From JBHIYN01 sp041984235 (lineage in GTDB: Bacteria > Pseudomonadota > Gammaproteobacteria > Ga0077536), in NCBI GenBank assembly GCA_041984235.1, contig JBHIYN010000012.1:1-64000 (forward strand): a stretch of DNA of 64,000 bases, in the 5' to 3' direction. The translations under genes were made by a program, and so were the position numbers. A model generated the notes under the pieces. The model worked only from the letters and a program-made list of their open reading frames with translations, was not told the origin of the DNA and ran no database searches. Each line of letters starts with the position of its first letter. Position 1 is the stretch's first letter. Shown here one piece after another: positions 34,228 to 42,208 of this stretch.

Positions 34228-35394
34228 ATGCAACAGCCAGCAAAGCAGGGTGGGGCGGCCCGGCGCGGCGCGATCGGCACGGTCGGCATTGCCGGCGGTG
34301 GTCAGCTCGCGCAGATGATGCTGGAGGCGGCAACCCGCCTCGGCCTGGAGGTGGTGGTGATGGATCCGGACGCGGCGTGCTCGGCCGCGGCCGGCGCCAA
34401 AACCGCGCTGGTCGGCGCCTTCGATTCCTACGAGACGCTGGCCGAGCTCGCGCGGCTGAGTGACGTGGTGACCTTCGAGATCGAGCGCGTCGATGCCGGT
34501 GCGCTCGCGCGGCTGGAGGCGGAGGGCCATTGCGTGCGGCCGTCGGCGGCGACGCTGGCGACGATCCAGGACAAGCTGGTGCAGAAGCAGTTCCTGGCGC
34601 GCCACGGCATTCCCACCAGCCGCTTCGAGGCGCTCGACCCGCCGTCCGCCTTCGCCCGCGAGCTGCCCTGCGTGTGGAAGGCGCGGCGCGACGGCTACGA
34701 CGGGCGCGGCGTCGCCATGCTGCGCACGCCGGCCGACGTGCAGGGCCTGCCGCGGCAGCCGGCACTGCTCGAGGACCTGGTCGACATCGACTACGAGCTG
34801 GCAACCCTGGTCGCGCGTGACGCCAGCGGCACGATGGTCGACTACCCGGTCGCCGAGATCGTCATGGACCCCGCGGCCCACGTCATGGACAGCGTGGTGG
34901 TGCCCTCGGAAGCGCCACCCGCGGTTGCCGCGCGCTGTCGCGCGCTGGCGCGCCGTGTCGCCGGCGCGCTGGATTACGTCGGCATCCTGGCGCTGGAATT
35001 CTTCGTCGACCGCGGCGGGCGCGTGTTCGTCAACGAGATCTCGCCGCGGCCGCACAACTCGGGCCACTACACCATCGAGGCCTGCAGCGTGTCGCAGTTC
35101 GAGCAACACCTGCGCGCGGTCGCCGATCTCGGCCTGGTCGAGCCGGAGGTGCGGGCCGCCGCGGTCACCTTCAACGTGCTCGGCGCGCCGGGCGCGCGCG
35201 GCGTGCCGCGTTACGTCGGCTTCGACGGCCATGGCGATGCGGATCGCGTCTACGTTCACTGCTACGATAAGCCCGAAGTCCGCCCCGGGCGCAAGATGGC
35301 GCACGCCACGGTGCTGGCCGAAACACGCGCCGCAGCCCTGGCACAGGCGGCGCGCATCAAGCCCGAACTGCGCGTGGAGAGTGCCGATGAGTGA
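34228..35394 (+). CDS. purK: 5-(carboxyamino)imidazole ribonucleotide synthase
   Basis: This ATP-grasp enzyme has 388 residues. It carboxylates AIR with bicarbonate to N5-CAIR in purine synthesis. The N-terminal GIAGGGQLAQM is at about 20-30. The ATP-grasp core has VWKARRDGYDGRGV, and NEISPRPHNSGHYTIEAC is the family signature. The N-terminal tail of about 15 residues is variable. AGGAG precedes the ATG. It overlaps purE by 8 nt; purK precedes purE here, the reverse of the E. coli order. Confidence 0.96.
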   Translation: MQQPAKQGGAARRGAIGTVGIAGGGQLAQMMLEAATRLGLEVVVMDPDAACSAAAGAKTALVGAFDSYETLAELARLSDVVTFEIERVDAGALARLEAEGHCVRPSAATLATIQDKLVQKQFLARHGIPTSRFEALDPPSAFARELPCVWKARRDGYDGRGVAMLRTPADVQGLPRQPALLEDLVDIDYELATLVARDASGTMVDYPVAEIVMDPAAHVMDSVVVPSEAPPAVAARCRALARRVAGALDYVGILALEFFVDRGGRVFVNEISPRPHNSGHYTIEACSVSQFEQHLRAVADLGLVEPEVRAAAVTFNVLGAPGARGVPRYVGFDGHGDADRVYVHCYDKPEVRPGRKMAHATVLAETRAAALAQAARIKPELRVESADE

Positions 35395-35908
35395 CAGCGC
35401 GAACAAGCCCCTGGTCTCGGTCGTCATGGGCAGCCAGTCCGACCTGCGCGTGATGCAGGCCGCGGCCGATGCACTGAAGGCGTTCGACATCCCGTTCGAG
35501 ATGGACATCGTCTCCGCCCACCGCACGCCGACCAAGATGAACGACTACGCGGCCGGTCTGCTCGAGCGCGGCATCGCCGTCGTGATCGCCGGCGCCGGCG
35601 GTGCGGCGCACCTGCCGGGTATGATCGCGGCGCAGTCGGTGGTGCCGGTGATCGGGGTACCGATCGCCGCGACCGGACTCGACGGCATGGATTCGCTGCT
35701 CTCCATCGTGCAGATGCCGCGCGGCGTGCCGGTCGCCACCGTCGCCATCGACAACGCCGAGAATGCCGCGTTGCTGGCCGCGCAAATCGTCGCGCTTCGG
35801 TTGCCCGCGGTCTACGAGCGCCTCAGGCAGCACAAGCAGGCGCTGGCCGACAAGGTGCTGCAGGCGTCTAACGAGACGGCCACGGTTTTCGTCCCCGGCC
35901 GCAGCTGA
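35387..35908 (+). CDS. purE: N5-carboxyaminoimidazole ribonucleotide mutase
   Basis: The class I PurE enzyme has 173 residues. It converts N5-CAIR to CAIR, directly after PurK. The VVMGSQSDLRVM motif binds the phosphate. SAHRTP carries the catalytic His, and GAGGAAHLPGM is the conserved glycine loop. GGAGAG precedes the ATG, which lies inside the purK 3' end. The upstream in-frame extension belongs to the purK shadow frame. Confidence 0.97.
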   Translation: MSDSANKPLVSVVMGSQSDLRVMQAAADALKAFDIPFEMDIVSAHRTPTKMNDYAAGLLERGIAVVIAGAGGAAHLPGMIAAQSVVPVIGVPIAATGLDGMDSLLSIVQMPRGVPVATVAIDNAENAALLAAQIVALRLPAVYERLRQHKQALADKVLQASNETATVFVPGRS

Positions 35909-35958
35909 ACGCCGGCACGGCGCGCGTGCAACAGATTGTGACAGCCGGCGCGGCTGCC

Positions 35959-35987
35959 TTGTCACGGCCCGCGCGCCGCCCCACAAT
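35959..35987 (+). promoter_or_regulatory. Promoter of the HD-GYP gene
   Basis: TTGTCA (35959-35964; one mismatch to consensus), 17-bp spacer and CACAAT (35982-35987). It is the clearest example of the CCACAAT element in the window. Confidence 0.5.
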
Positions 35988-36052
35988 CCCCGCCAGGTCA
36001 TCCTGACCGCGCCGTGCTCATGATGCGGTGCGCGGGAAACCGGCGCCGCATC

Positions 36053-37345
36053 ATGAATATCGAAACCGTCAAGATCTCCGTCTTCGAGCTGGTCGAAGGC
36101 ATGCACGTGGTCAAGCTCGATCGACCGTGGCTGGAGACGCCGTTCAAGCTGCAGGGCTTCCGCATCCAGTCCTCGCGCGAGCTGCGCGCGCTGGAGAAGT
36201 ACTGCAAGCACGTCTACATCGACGTCGAGCGCGGCGTGGCGCCGCCCAGGGGCAAAGGCGAGCGCGTGGTGTTGAGCGAGTCCGGTGAGATCGTCGAGCG
36301 CGGCGGCTTCATCGGGGGCAGCCGCGCCACCCCGGCGGCCGGCAAGGATCGCGTGCGCGAGACCGAGCTGCCGGCGCCGGCGGTCGATTACGAGCTGGAG
36401 AGCGCGTTCGAGCAGGAGCTGCCGCTGGCGCTGGACGCGGTCAGGGGCGCCAAGCTGGCGGTGAAGGCCTTCATGGGTACGGTCAGCGCCGGCACCCGGC
36501 GCGATCTCGAGCCGGTACGCGAGGCCGCCGCGCTGCTCGAGGCGAGCGTGCTGCGCAACCCGGATCCGGCCATGGCCATCCGCGCGCTCGGCAGCGACGA
36601 GCCCTTTTCCTACCGCCACTGCGTGCACAGCGCGATCCTCGCCGGCGCGCTGGCACGCGAGCTCGGTCTGCGCCGGCAGGCGATCCACGAGCTGACCATG
36701 GGCGTGCTGCTGGCCGACATCGGCAAGAGCCGGCTGCCGAAGGAGCTGCTGCGCACCACGCGCCGGCTGGACGCGCGCGAGACTGCCATCATGCAGCGCC
36801 ATGTGCCGTTCGGGGTGGAGATGGCGCGCAAGCTCGATGGCCTCACTCCCGGCACCATCGAGATCATCGCCGCCCACCATGAGCGCTTCGATGGCTCCGG
36901 TTATCCGGAAGGCCTGCGCGGCGGCGAGATCGCGCTGCACGCGCGCATCGCCGGGCTGGTCGACAGCTTCGACGCGATCACCAGCGAGCGCGCCTACTCG
37001 GAGGCGATCCCGGTGCACGAGGCGGTGCAGGAGCTGTACGCGGCCACCGTCGACGTGTTCCAGCGCGAGCTGGTGGAGAAGCTGATCCAGGTGCTCGGCA
37101 CCTACCCGATCGGCAGCCTGGTCGAGCTCAGCGACGGCGCCGTCGCGGTGGTCGTGGCACTGAACCGCCGCCGCCGCCTGCTGCCCCGCGTCATCCGCCT
37201 GCTCGACCCGGCGGGCCGCGTGCCGGCGCACTATCGCACCGACGATCTGGCCGCCGCCGAGCCTGCCGCGGTCACCGTCCGCGATGTCATCGAGCCCGGT
37301 CAGCGCGGCGTGGACGCGCCGAATCTATCCGTACTCGCGGCCTGA
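36053..37345 (+). CDS. DUF3391/HD-GYP domain protein with altered HD motif
   Basis: The protein has 430 residues. A DUF3391-type N-terminal domain covers about 1-130. An HD-GYP domain covers about 170-350, with His189, HH at 275-276 and GSGYP at 281-285. The defining HD doublet reads Ala221-Asp222 (LLADIGK) instead of His-Asp, so one metal ligand is missing. It may have reduced c-di-GMP phosphodiesterase activity, use a different metal set, or act only as a sensor. The start at 36053 was chosen over 36014 because MNIETVKISVFELVEGMHV is the conserved beginning. Confidence 0.88.
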   Translation: MNIETVKISVFELVEGMHVVKLDRPWLETPFKLQGFRIQSSRELRALEKYCKHVYIDVERGVAPPRGKGERVVLSESGEIVERGGFIGGSRATPAAGKDRVRETELPAPAVDYELESAFEQELPLALDAVRGAKLAVKAFMGTVSAGTRRDLEPVREAAALLEASVLRNPDPAMAIRALGSDEPFSYRHCVHSAILAGALARELGLRRQAIHELTMGVLLADIGKSRLPKELLRTTRRLDARETAIMQRHVPFGVEMARKLDGLTPGTIEIIAAHHERFDGSGYPEGLRGGEIALHARIAGLVDSFDAITSERAYSEAIPVHEAVQELYAATVDVFQRELVEKLIQVLGTYPIGSLVELSDGAVAVVVALNRRRRLLPRVIRLLDPAGRVPAHYRTDDLAAAEPAAVTVRDVIEPGQRGVDAPNLSVLAA

Positions 37346-37380
37346 GCGCGGCGCGTCGCGCGCTGCAGCGCGGCAAGCGT

Positions 37381-37410
37381 TTGGCGAGCGGCGGCGCGAA
37401 CGATTAGACT
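37381..37410 (+). promoter_or_regulatory. Candidate promoter of the FHA gene
   Basis: TTGGCG (37381-37386), 18-bp spacer and TAGACT (37405-37410). Initiation would fall at about 37416-37418, just before the ATG at 37420. Confidence 0.4.
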
Positions 37411-37419
37411 CGTCTCAGG

Positions 37420-38154
37420 ATGGACAGGCAGAGCTTTATCATCGGTCGTGCGGGCGACATCACGCTCTACGACGACACCGTGTCGCGGCGTCACGCCTGC
37501 CTCGAGATCGAGGACGGCCAGGTCTTCCTGCAGGACCTCGATTCACGCAACGGCACCTACGAGCTGCGCGACAAGAAGCTGGTACCGTTTCGCAGCGGCG
37601 CGGTCTACGCCGAGCAGGTGTTTGCCTTCGGGGAATGCGTGCGCTCGATTCGGCAGCTGCTCAAGCAGGCCGGGGTCGGCGGTGACGAGCTCGAAAGCAC
37701 CGCCGGCGGGTCCTCGGCAGAGGACGATGGTGAAGGCGAAGACGAGGATGTGCTGGACGCGACCCGGGTCGGCTTCAGCGTCGCACCGCGCAAGCGGCTC
37801 TCGCGCGCCGACATCCTCGGCATGCTCGACCGCGTCGAGGATCGGCTGGCCGCCGGCGAGGTGCTGGAGACCGTGTGCACCGATCTTGGCATCACCGAGC
37901 AGCGCTACGGGCGCTGGTGCGAGGAGTACGGCGCCACCCGCGCCGAGCGCGACGAGTCGACCGCCCTGCTGCGCAGCGAGAACGAGCGCCTGCGGCGGCT
38001 GATCTCCGACCTCATGCTGGAACGCGAGTCCTTGCGCGAGGCACTGCGCGCGCACGGCGTCGAGGTGCCCGGCGAGGTATCACCCGCCGAGGGCACGCCG
38101 GATCCGGCGCGCACGCCCAACTTCACCGTCGTCGGCAACGACAAGCCGTCCTGA
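37420..38154 (+). CDS. FHA domain fused to a transposase-OrfA-like HTH and leucine zipper
   Basis: The product has 244 residues. An FHA phosphothreonine-binding domain covers 1-75, with GR at 9-10, SRRH at 22-25 and NG at 44-45. An acidic linker follows at 97-113. Residues 130-212 resemble the OrfA protein of IS3-type transposases: a helix-turn-helix ending LGITEQRYGRWCEEYG, then SENERLRRLISDLMLERESLREAL as a zipper. No transposase catalytic part, terminal repeats or frameshift is seen. It could be a DNA-binding adaptor controlled by phosphorylation. AGG abuts the ATG with no proper SD spacing. Confidence 0.8.
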   Translation: MDRQSFIIGRAGDITLYDDTVSRRHACLEIEDGQVFLQDLDSRNGTYELRDKKLVPFRSGAVYAEQVFAFGECVRSIRQLLKQAGVGGDELESTAGGSSAEDDGEGEDEDVLDATRVGFSVAPRKRLSRADILGMLDRVEDRLAAGEVLETVCTDLGITEQRYGRWCEEYGATRAERDESTALLRSENERLRRLISDLMLERESLREALRAHGVEVPGEVSPAEGTPDPARTPNFTVVGNDKPS

Positions 38155-38169
38155 GCGACGGCCCGGCGG

Positions 38170-39036
38170 CTACGCCGGTTTCGCGGCCAGCCGGGTTTTG
38201 CTGCGCGGTGCGCCACTGCCCGCGTGCGGGGTGCGCAGCACGCTGTCGTTGGCCTTTTCGAGCTCCCGCGCCTGGTCGGCAAGCTGCGCCGCGCTGCGCA
38301 GCATCTCGTGACCGGCGGCGACCAGGGTCACGTACTTGCCGGCGTCCTGCTCGACGAAGCAGCCGCGCGTGGTCAGTCCGGCTACCGCCTCGGCGATGGT
38401 CAGTGCGGCATGCGCCTTGGCGGCGGCATAGGGGTTGGTGAAACCGCCGGCCGCGACCGCGCGCTCGGCGTTGAGGGTCAGGGTCGGCAGCTCGGGCTTG
38501 TCGCCGGCCTTGAGTGCTTCGATGACGTCGTCCAGCGCGTTCTGCACCGCGCGCAGCACGCCACAGGCGGCAAGGATGCGGATGACGTCGGCATTGAACA
38601 GCGCCATCTCGCTGGGGTCGAGGAATTCGCGCCGCGCGCCGATCATGGGGTCCGACGGCAGGATGAAGAAGCCGAGGCCCTCGGGCACGTTCATGACCTG
38701 CTTGCCTTCGTCGTTCTTCTTGAAGAACGCTTTCCGGGAAGGCGCGTCACCGAGCGCGATGGTGGTCACACCGGCCTCGAGCAGGGCCTTGCGTGCCGCG
38801 CTGGGGCCGGGCAGGGCGGCGTTGGGGCTGACCAGCAGAACGAGGTCCGCGCCGTAGGCGAGGCAGTCGGCAGTGGCGCCCTGGCAGGAGTCCGGGTCGA
38901 GCTTGGCGCCGCTGGTATAGGCGCGCGTCTCCAGGTCGTCGCGATCGGCGCGCTCGTCGAGCAGCAGGTCGAGCAGGGGCGCGGCGCCGATGCAACCGAG
39001 CTTGAGCACAGCGAGTTTGAAGACGCCGTCGGCCAT
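38170..39036 (-). CDS. mtd: F420-dependent methylenetetrahydromethanopterin dehydrogenase homologue
   Basis: The product has 288 residues, close to archaeal Mtd of about 276-283. The family blocks are well kept. LDLLLDERADRDDLE is at about 22-36. DPMIGARREFLDPSEMALFNADV lies mid-protein. TNPYAAAKAHAAL, VTLVAAGHEMLRSAA and EKANDSVLRTPHA follow. In archaea Mtd interconverts methenyl- and methylene-tetrahydromethanopterin with coenzyme F420. No F420 or methanopterin gene is adjacent, so the substrate in this organism is unproven. GAGG precedes the ATG. The gene is convergent with the FHA gene. Confidence 0.93.
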   Translation of the reverse strand: MADGVFKLAVLKLGCIGAAPLLDLLLDERADRDDLETRAYTSGAKLDPDSCQGATADCLAYGADLVLLVSPNAALPGPSAARKALLEAGVTTIALGDAPSRKAFFKKNDEGKQVMNVPEGLGFFILPSDPMIGARREFLDPSEMALFNADVIRILAACGVLRAVQNALDDVIEALKAGDKPELPTLTLNAERAVAAGGFTNPYAAAKAHAALTIAEAVAGLTTRGCFVEQDAGKYVTLVAAGHEMLRSAAQLADQARELEKANDSVLRTPHAGSGAPRSKTRLAAKPA

Positions 39037-39114
39037 GGTGATGCCCTCGTCTGGTCAGTGCGAAAGGGACCGCGAATGTATCACAACGCACCGCGGTGTC
39101 CGGGCCGCAAAAGG

Positions 39115-39139
39115 AAAGACCGGCGCGTGGCCGGTCTTT
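39115..39139 (-). terminator. Terminator after the HiPIP gene
   Basis: AAAGACCGGC (39115-39124) and GCCGGTCTTT (39130-39139) form a 10-bp stem with a 5-nt loop. On the minus strand it is followed by CCTTTTG. It lies between the HiPIP stop and the mtd start, separating the two units. Confidence 0.7.
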
Positions 39140-39162
39140 CGTGGCGCCATTGAACGGCGGGC

Positions 39163-39486
39163 TCAGCCTGCTTTCTTGGCGTACGCGCTGCACCAGCCTT
39201 TGGCGCTGACGACGTGGCCGGGGAAGATCCCGCAGCCGCCCCATTCATCGCCGCCGGTGTAGAGCTGGCAGTTGGCGCAGTTGCTGCCGGCGACGAAGTT
39301 GGCGTACTTGGCGGTGTCGACGGCGGACGCGTCGTGGACGTAACCGAGTGCCGTGGCCTGTGCCCCGGCGGGGTCGACCTTGGGCATGTCCGCGGCGTGC
39401 ACGAGGGCTGCCGGGGCGCTCGCCGCGGCCACGGCGATACCGGCGCAGGTGCGGCCGAAGCCGCGGCGGGTCATCGATCGTTGCAT
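39163..39486 (-). CDS. High-potential iron-sulfur protein (HiPIP)
   Basis: The precursor has 107 residues and a twin-arginine signal (TRRGFGRT near the N-terminus, cleaved around AALVHAAD). The mature domain has four Cys ligands for a [4Fe-4S] cluster, in CANCQLY, GGCGIFPG and GWCSAY. HiPIPs carry electrons in the periplasm, for example from the bc1 complex to a reaction centre or oxidase. They are frequent in Chromatiales and related bacteria. AAGGAG lies 6 nt before the ATG. The partner is unknown. Confidence 0.95.
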   Translation of the reverse strand: MQRSMTRRGFGRTCAGIAVAAASAPAALVHAADMPKVDPAGAQATALGYVHDASAVDTAKYANFVAGSNCANCQLYTGGDEWGGCGIFPGHVVSAKGWCSAYAKKAG

Positions 39487-39522
39487 GGTTGGCTCCTTGG
39501 GAGTTGTGAAATTCCGGAGCCC

Positions 39523-39531
39523 CTATTGTGG
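39523..39531 (-). promoter_or_regulatory. CCACAATAG element upstream of HiPIP
   Basis: The minus-strand CCACAATAG is identical to the nine bases upstream of the monooxygenase gene. It is placed about 40 nt before the HiPIP start. The -35 region is weak. Confidence 0.35.
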
Positions 39532-39565
39532 ATCGTCGAACGGCCGTGTTGCACGCGCGGCGCGC

Positions 39566-40192
39566 TCAGATGTCGATGTCGGTGTACTCGGTGACGATCG
39601 TCTTCTCGGCGATGATCTGCCGCCACTCGTCCATCAGCTGCTTGAGTTCCTTGACCTTTTCGCGGCCCTTGAGCGCGGGGTCGGCGCCCTTGCCGGCGGC
39701 GCGAGCGGCCTGGATGGTGCGCGGATCGAAGTCCAGTGTCCAGCCGCCGTAGGAGCCGGTCCACGACCACGCGGTGCACGAGAATTCGTCCCAGTTGGCG
39801 CTCTCCGCCCAGCGCGGCTTCTTGGGCACGGTCAGGCCGTCGGTCTCGACATGCGTCAGGGCGAAGCGAAAACCGTCGTTGCTGAACTTGAGGTTGTCGA
39901 TGGTGACGATGGTGATCGCACGCAGGTTGATGTAGAGCGCCTGCGAGGACCACAGGTATTTCCAGGCCAGGTCGAACAGCTCGCGCGCCTCGACCCGCGA
40001 CCAGTCGCCGCGCCGGGTGCTGCGTGACAGCTCGATGCCGTGCGCCTGCAGCGCGGCGCGCAGCTTGGCACTCTCGCTGAAGGCGCCGAACAGCGCCCAC
40101 TTGAGCTGGCGGATCTCGCCCTGCAGGACCGAGACCTTGGTCTCGAGAACCTTGTCCTTCTTCCAGGCGAAGCGCGGGAGAGGCGTTTTCAT
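39566..40192 (-). CDS. Hypothetical cytoplasmic protein
   Basis: I do not recognise this gene. From ATG 40192 it has 208 residues. A basic N-terminus and a probable coiled coil (about 12-50, LETKVSVLQGEIRQLKWALF) are followed by a region rich in Trp and aromatic residues, with NLRAITIVTIDNLKFSNDGFR. The C-terminal helix is charged and ends TEYTDIDI. It has no signal peptide or membrane segment. A TTG at 40234 would add 14 residues. The HiPIP gene follows 79 nt downstream with its own promoter-like element. Confidence 0.6.
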   Translation of the reverse strand: MKTPLPRFAWKKDKVLETKVSVLQGEIRQLKWALFGAFSESAKLRAALQAHGIELSRSTRRGDWSRVEARELFDLAWKYLWSSQALYINLRAITIVTIDNLKFSNDGFRFALTHVETDGLTVPKKPRWAESANWDEFSCTAWSWTGSYGGWTLDFDPRTIQAARAAGKGADPALKGREKVKELKQLMDEWRQIIAEKTIVTEYTDIDI

Positions 40193-40280
40193 CGTGAAAA
40201 TCGCGGCGTGGCGGCGGGCGGTTGCCGTGTGCAATCGACTCTATCACACCACCGCGCGGGCGAGTGGCCGCCGCGCGCGC

Positions 40281-40286
40281 TATGAT
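40281..40286 (+). promoter_or_regulatory. -10 element of the small membrane protein gene
   Basis: TATGAT, 33 nt upstream of the ATG at 40319; five of six consensus bases. No convincing -35. Confidence 0.4.
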
Positions 40287-40318
40287 GGCCGGCACCACCT
40301 CCGGCTCAGGGGAGACAC

Positions 40319-40537
40319 ATGGGCGCAGCAATTCTCCGTACAGTGCAGGTCGGCATTGCGCTGATCATCATCACCGCGCTGACCATTGCGGTGATGGTCA
40401 TCCTCGGCATGATGCCGGGCGAGGAGGGGATGCGCATCGGACTCAACGTCGCGGCCATCATCGCGCTCGCGATCGGCGCCGGCATCGCGCTTGCCGCGCT
40501 GTTCGGGATCGGTCGCGGCCGCGGCGACGGATCCTGA
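40319..40537 (+). CDS. Small two-helix membrane protein
   Basis: This 72-residue protein has two hydrophobic helices, about 7-31 and 40-64, joined by a short PGEEGMR loop. It ends in a Gly/Arg tail (GIGRGRGDGS). GGGGAG lies 5 nt before the ATG, and a -10 element lies further upstream, so it is probably a real gene. No family was recognised. It is convergent with the acyl-CoA ligase gene, with only 15 nt between stops. Confidence 0.65.
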   Translation: MGAAILRTVQVGIALIIITALTIAVMVILGMMPGEEGMRIGLNVAAIIALAIGAGIALAALFGIGRGRGDGS

Positions 40538-40552
40538 GCGCGCTTCGCGCGC

Positions 40553-42157
40553 TCAACCCAGGTAGGCGTCCAGCTTCTCGCGCAGCGCGCGCTTGTTGAA
40601 CTTGCCGACCCCGGTCTTGGGGATCTCGTCGAGGCGCACGATGCGATCCGGCAGCCACCACTTGGCGAAGCCCTCGCCGAGCAGGTAGTCGTGCAGCGCC
40701 TGCTCGTCGACGGCGCGATCGCCGGTGGTGGTGACAAAGGCGACCGGGCGCTCGATCCATTTCTCGTGCGGCATGCCGACCACGGCCGCCTCGTTGATGT
40801 CCGCATGCGCCATGAGCGCGTTCTCCAGGTCGACCGAGGAGATCCATTCGCCGCCGCTCTTGATCAGGTCCTTGGCGCGATCGACCAGCTTCATGACGCC
40901 GTCGCCATCGACCGAGGCGATGTCTCCGCTCTTCCACCAGCCGTCGACGAAGCTCTCCGCGCTGCGCGGGTCGTCGATGTAGCCGGTCGCGATCCAGGGG
41001 CCGCGGACCTCGACCTCGCCGATAGCCGTGTCGTCCCACGGGATGAGTTCGCCCGAGTCGTCGATCACGCGGCGCTCGACGGTCGGTGCCGGGATCCCCT
41101 GGCGCGTGCGGATGCGGATCTTCTCGTCGTCGTGCAGCCCGTCCTGGTCGGCGCGCAGGTAGGTGACGGTGGCGAGCGGCGCGCACTCGGTCGAGCCCCA
41201 GGCAGTGACGATGGGCACGCCGTGCTGGTCGAGGTAGTACTTCATCACCGCCGCCGGCGTGGCCTGGCCGCCCAGCATCAGGCCGCGCAGGCTGGAGATG
41301 TCGCGCGGGGCGCGCGCGAGCAGGTTCATCATGTCGATGCCGACCGTCACCGCGCCGTGCGCGAAGGTCACCCGCTGGTCCTCGATCAGGGCAAGGTTGT
41401 CCTCCGCGTGCGGCCGCTCGCCGGGAAACACGAAGGTCGCGCCGACCCACACGCCGGCAAACGGGACGCCCCAGGAATTGACATGGAACATCGGCGCAAT
41501 CGGCAGCAGCACGTCGCGTTCGGAAATGGCCAGGCAGTCGACGTGCGAGAGCATCATCGAGTGCAGCACCAGCCCGCGATGGGTGTAGACCACGCCCTTG
41601 GGGTTGCCGGTGGTGGCGGAAGTGAAGCAGATCGAGGCCGGCGCGTTCTCGTCGATGTCCGCGTAGCGGTAATCGGGATCGCCGCGTTCGAGCAGCGCCT
41701 CGTAGGACACCAGGCCCGGCAGGCTGCTCTCGGGCACCGTCGCGTCCAGCACCACGTAGGTGGTCACGGTCTCCAGCAGCGGGGCCAGCTCCTCCACCAG
41801 GTCGAGCAGGTCGGCGGAGAAGAACAGCACGCGGTCGGCAGCGTGGTTCATGGTGAAGGCGATGTGCTCGACCGACAGGCGCAGGTTGGCCGTGTGCATG
41901 ACCGCGCCCGAGCAGGGGATGCCGAAATACAGCTCGAGGTGACGGTGGGTATTCCAGGCCAGCGTCGCGACCTTGTCGCCCGGCGCCACGCCGAGGGTCG
42001 CGAGCGCCGAGGCGAGGCGCCGCACGCGCGTGCCGAAGTCGCGGTAGGTGTAGCGGAACAGGCTGCCGTCGGGCTCGCGCGAGACAATCGGCTTGGCCGG
42101 GAAGTATTGCTCGGGACGTTCGACCACGCGGACGAGATTGAGGTTGTAGGTACTCAT
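40553..42157 (-). CDS. Fatty-acyl-CoA ligase (AMP-binding)
   Basis: The enzyme has 534 residues and is adenylate-forming (ANL family). It activates a medium- or long-chain fatty acid to acyl-CoA through an acyl-AMP. The P-loop-like TSATTGNPKGV is at about 180-190. AWGSTECAP is the A5 motif, DGWWKSGDIA the A7 motif, and KTGVGKFNKRALR carries the catalytic C-terminal Lys. It resembles the FadD-like group acting in beta-oxidation or detoxification. The start ATG at 42157 has GGAG 5 nt upstream; a longer frame runs into unrelated antisense. A 19-bp palindrome lies 33 nt upstream. Confidence 0.92.
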   Translation of the reverse strand: MSTYNLNLVRVVERPEQYFPAKPIVSREPDGSLFRYTYRDFGTRVRRLASALATLGVAPGDKVATLAWNTHRHLELYFGIPCSGAVMHTANLRLSVEHIAFTMNHAADRVLFFSADLLDLVEELAPLLETVTTYVVLDATVPESSLPGLVSYEALLERGDPDYRYADIDENAPASICFTSATTGNPKGVVYTHRGLVLHSMMLSHVDCLAISERDVLLPIAPMFHVNSWGVPFAGVWVGATFVFPGERPHAEDNLALIEDQRVTFAHGAVTVGIDMMNLLARAPRDISSLRGLMLGGQATPAAVMKYYLDQHGVPIVTAWGSTECAPLATVTYLRADQDGLHDDEKIRIRTRQGIPAPTVERRVIDDSGELIPWDDTAIGEVEVRGPWIATGYIDDPRSAESFVDGWWKSGDIASVDGDGVMKLVDRAKDLIKSGGEWISSVDLENALMAHADINEAAVVGMPHEKWIERPVAFVTTTGDRAVDEQALHDYLLGEGFAKWWLPDRIVRLDEIPKTGVGKFNKRALREKLDAYLG

Positions 42158-42189
42158 GGCGGCTCCGGAATGGATGCGGACGGGCGCCG

Positions 42190-42208
42190 GCACGATATGC
42201 AATCGTGC
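42190..42208. promoter_or_regulatory. 19-bp palindrome between ligase and radical SAM genes
   Basis: GCACGAT, 5-bp spacer ATGCA, then ATCGTGC gives a perfect 7+7 inverted repeat. It lies 33 nt upstream of the acyl-CoA ligase and could bind a TetR- or GntR-type fatty-acid regulator. No regulator gene is adjacent. Confidence 0.5.

Noticed and set aside
37420..38154. Active insertion sequence at the FHA gene
   Set aside because: No orfB, frameshift window, terminal inverted repeats or target-site duplication is visible around it.
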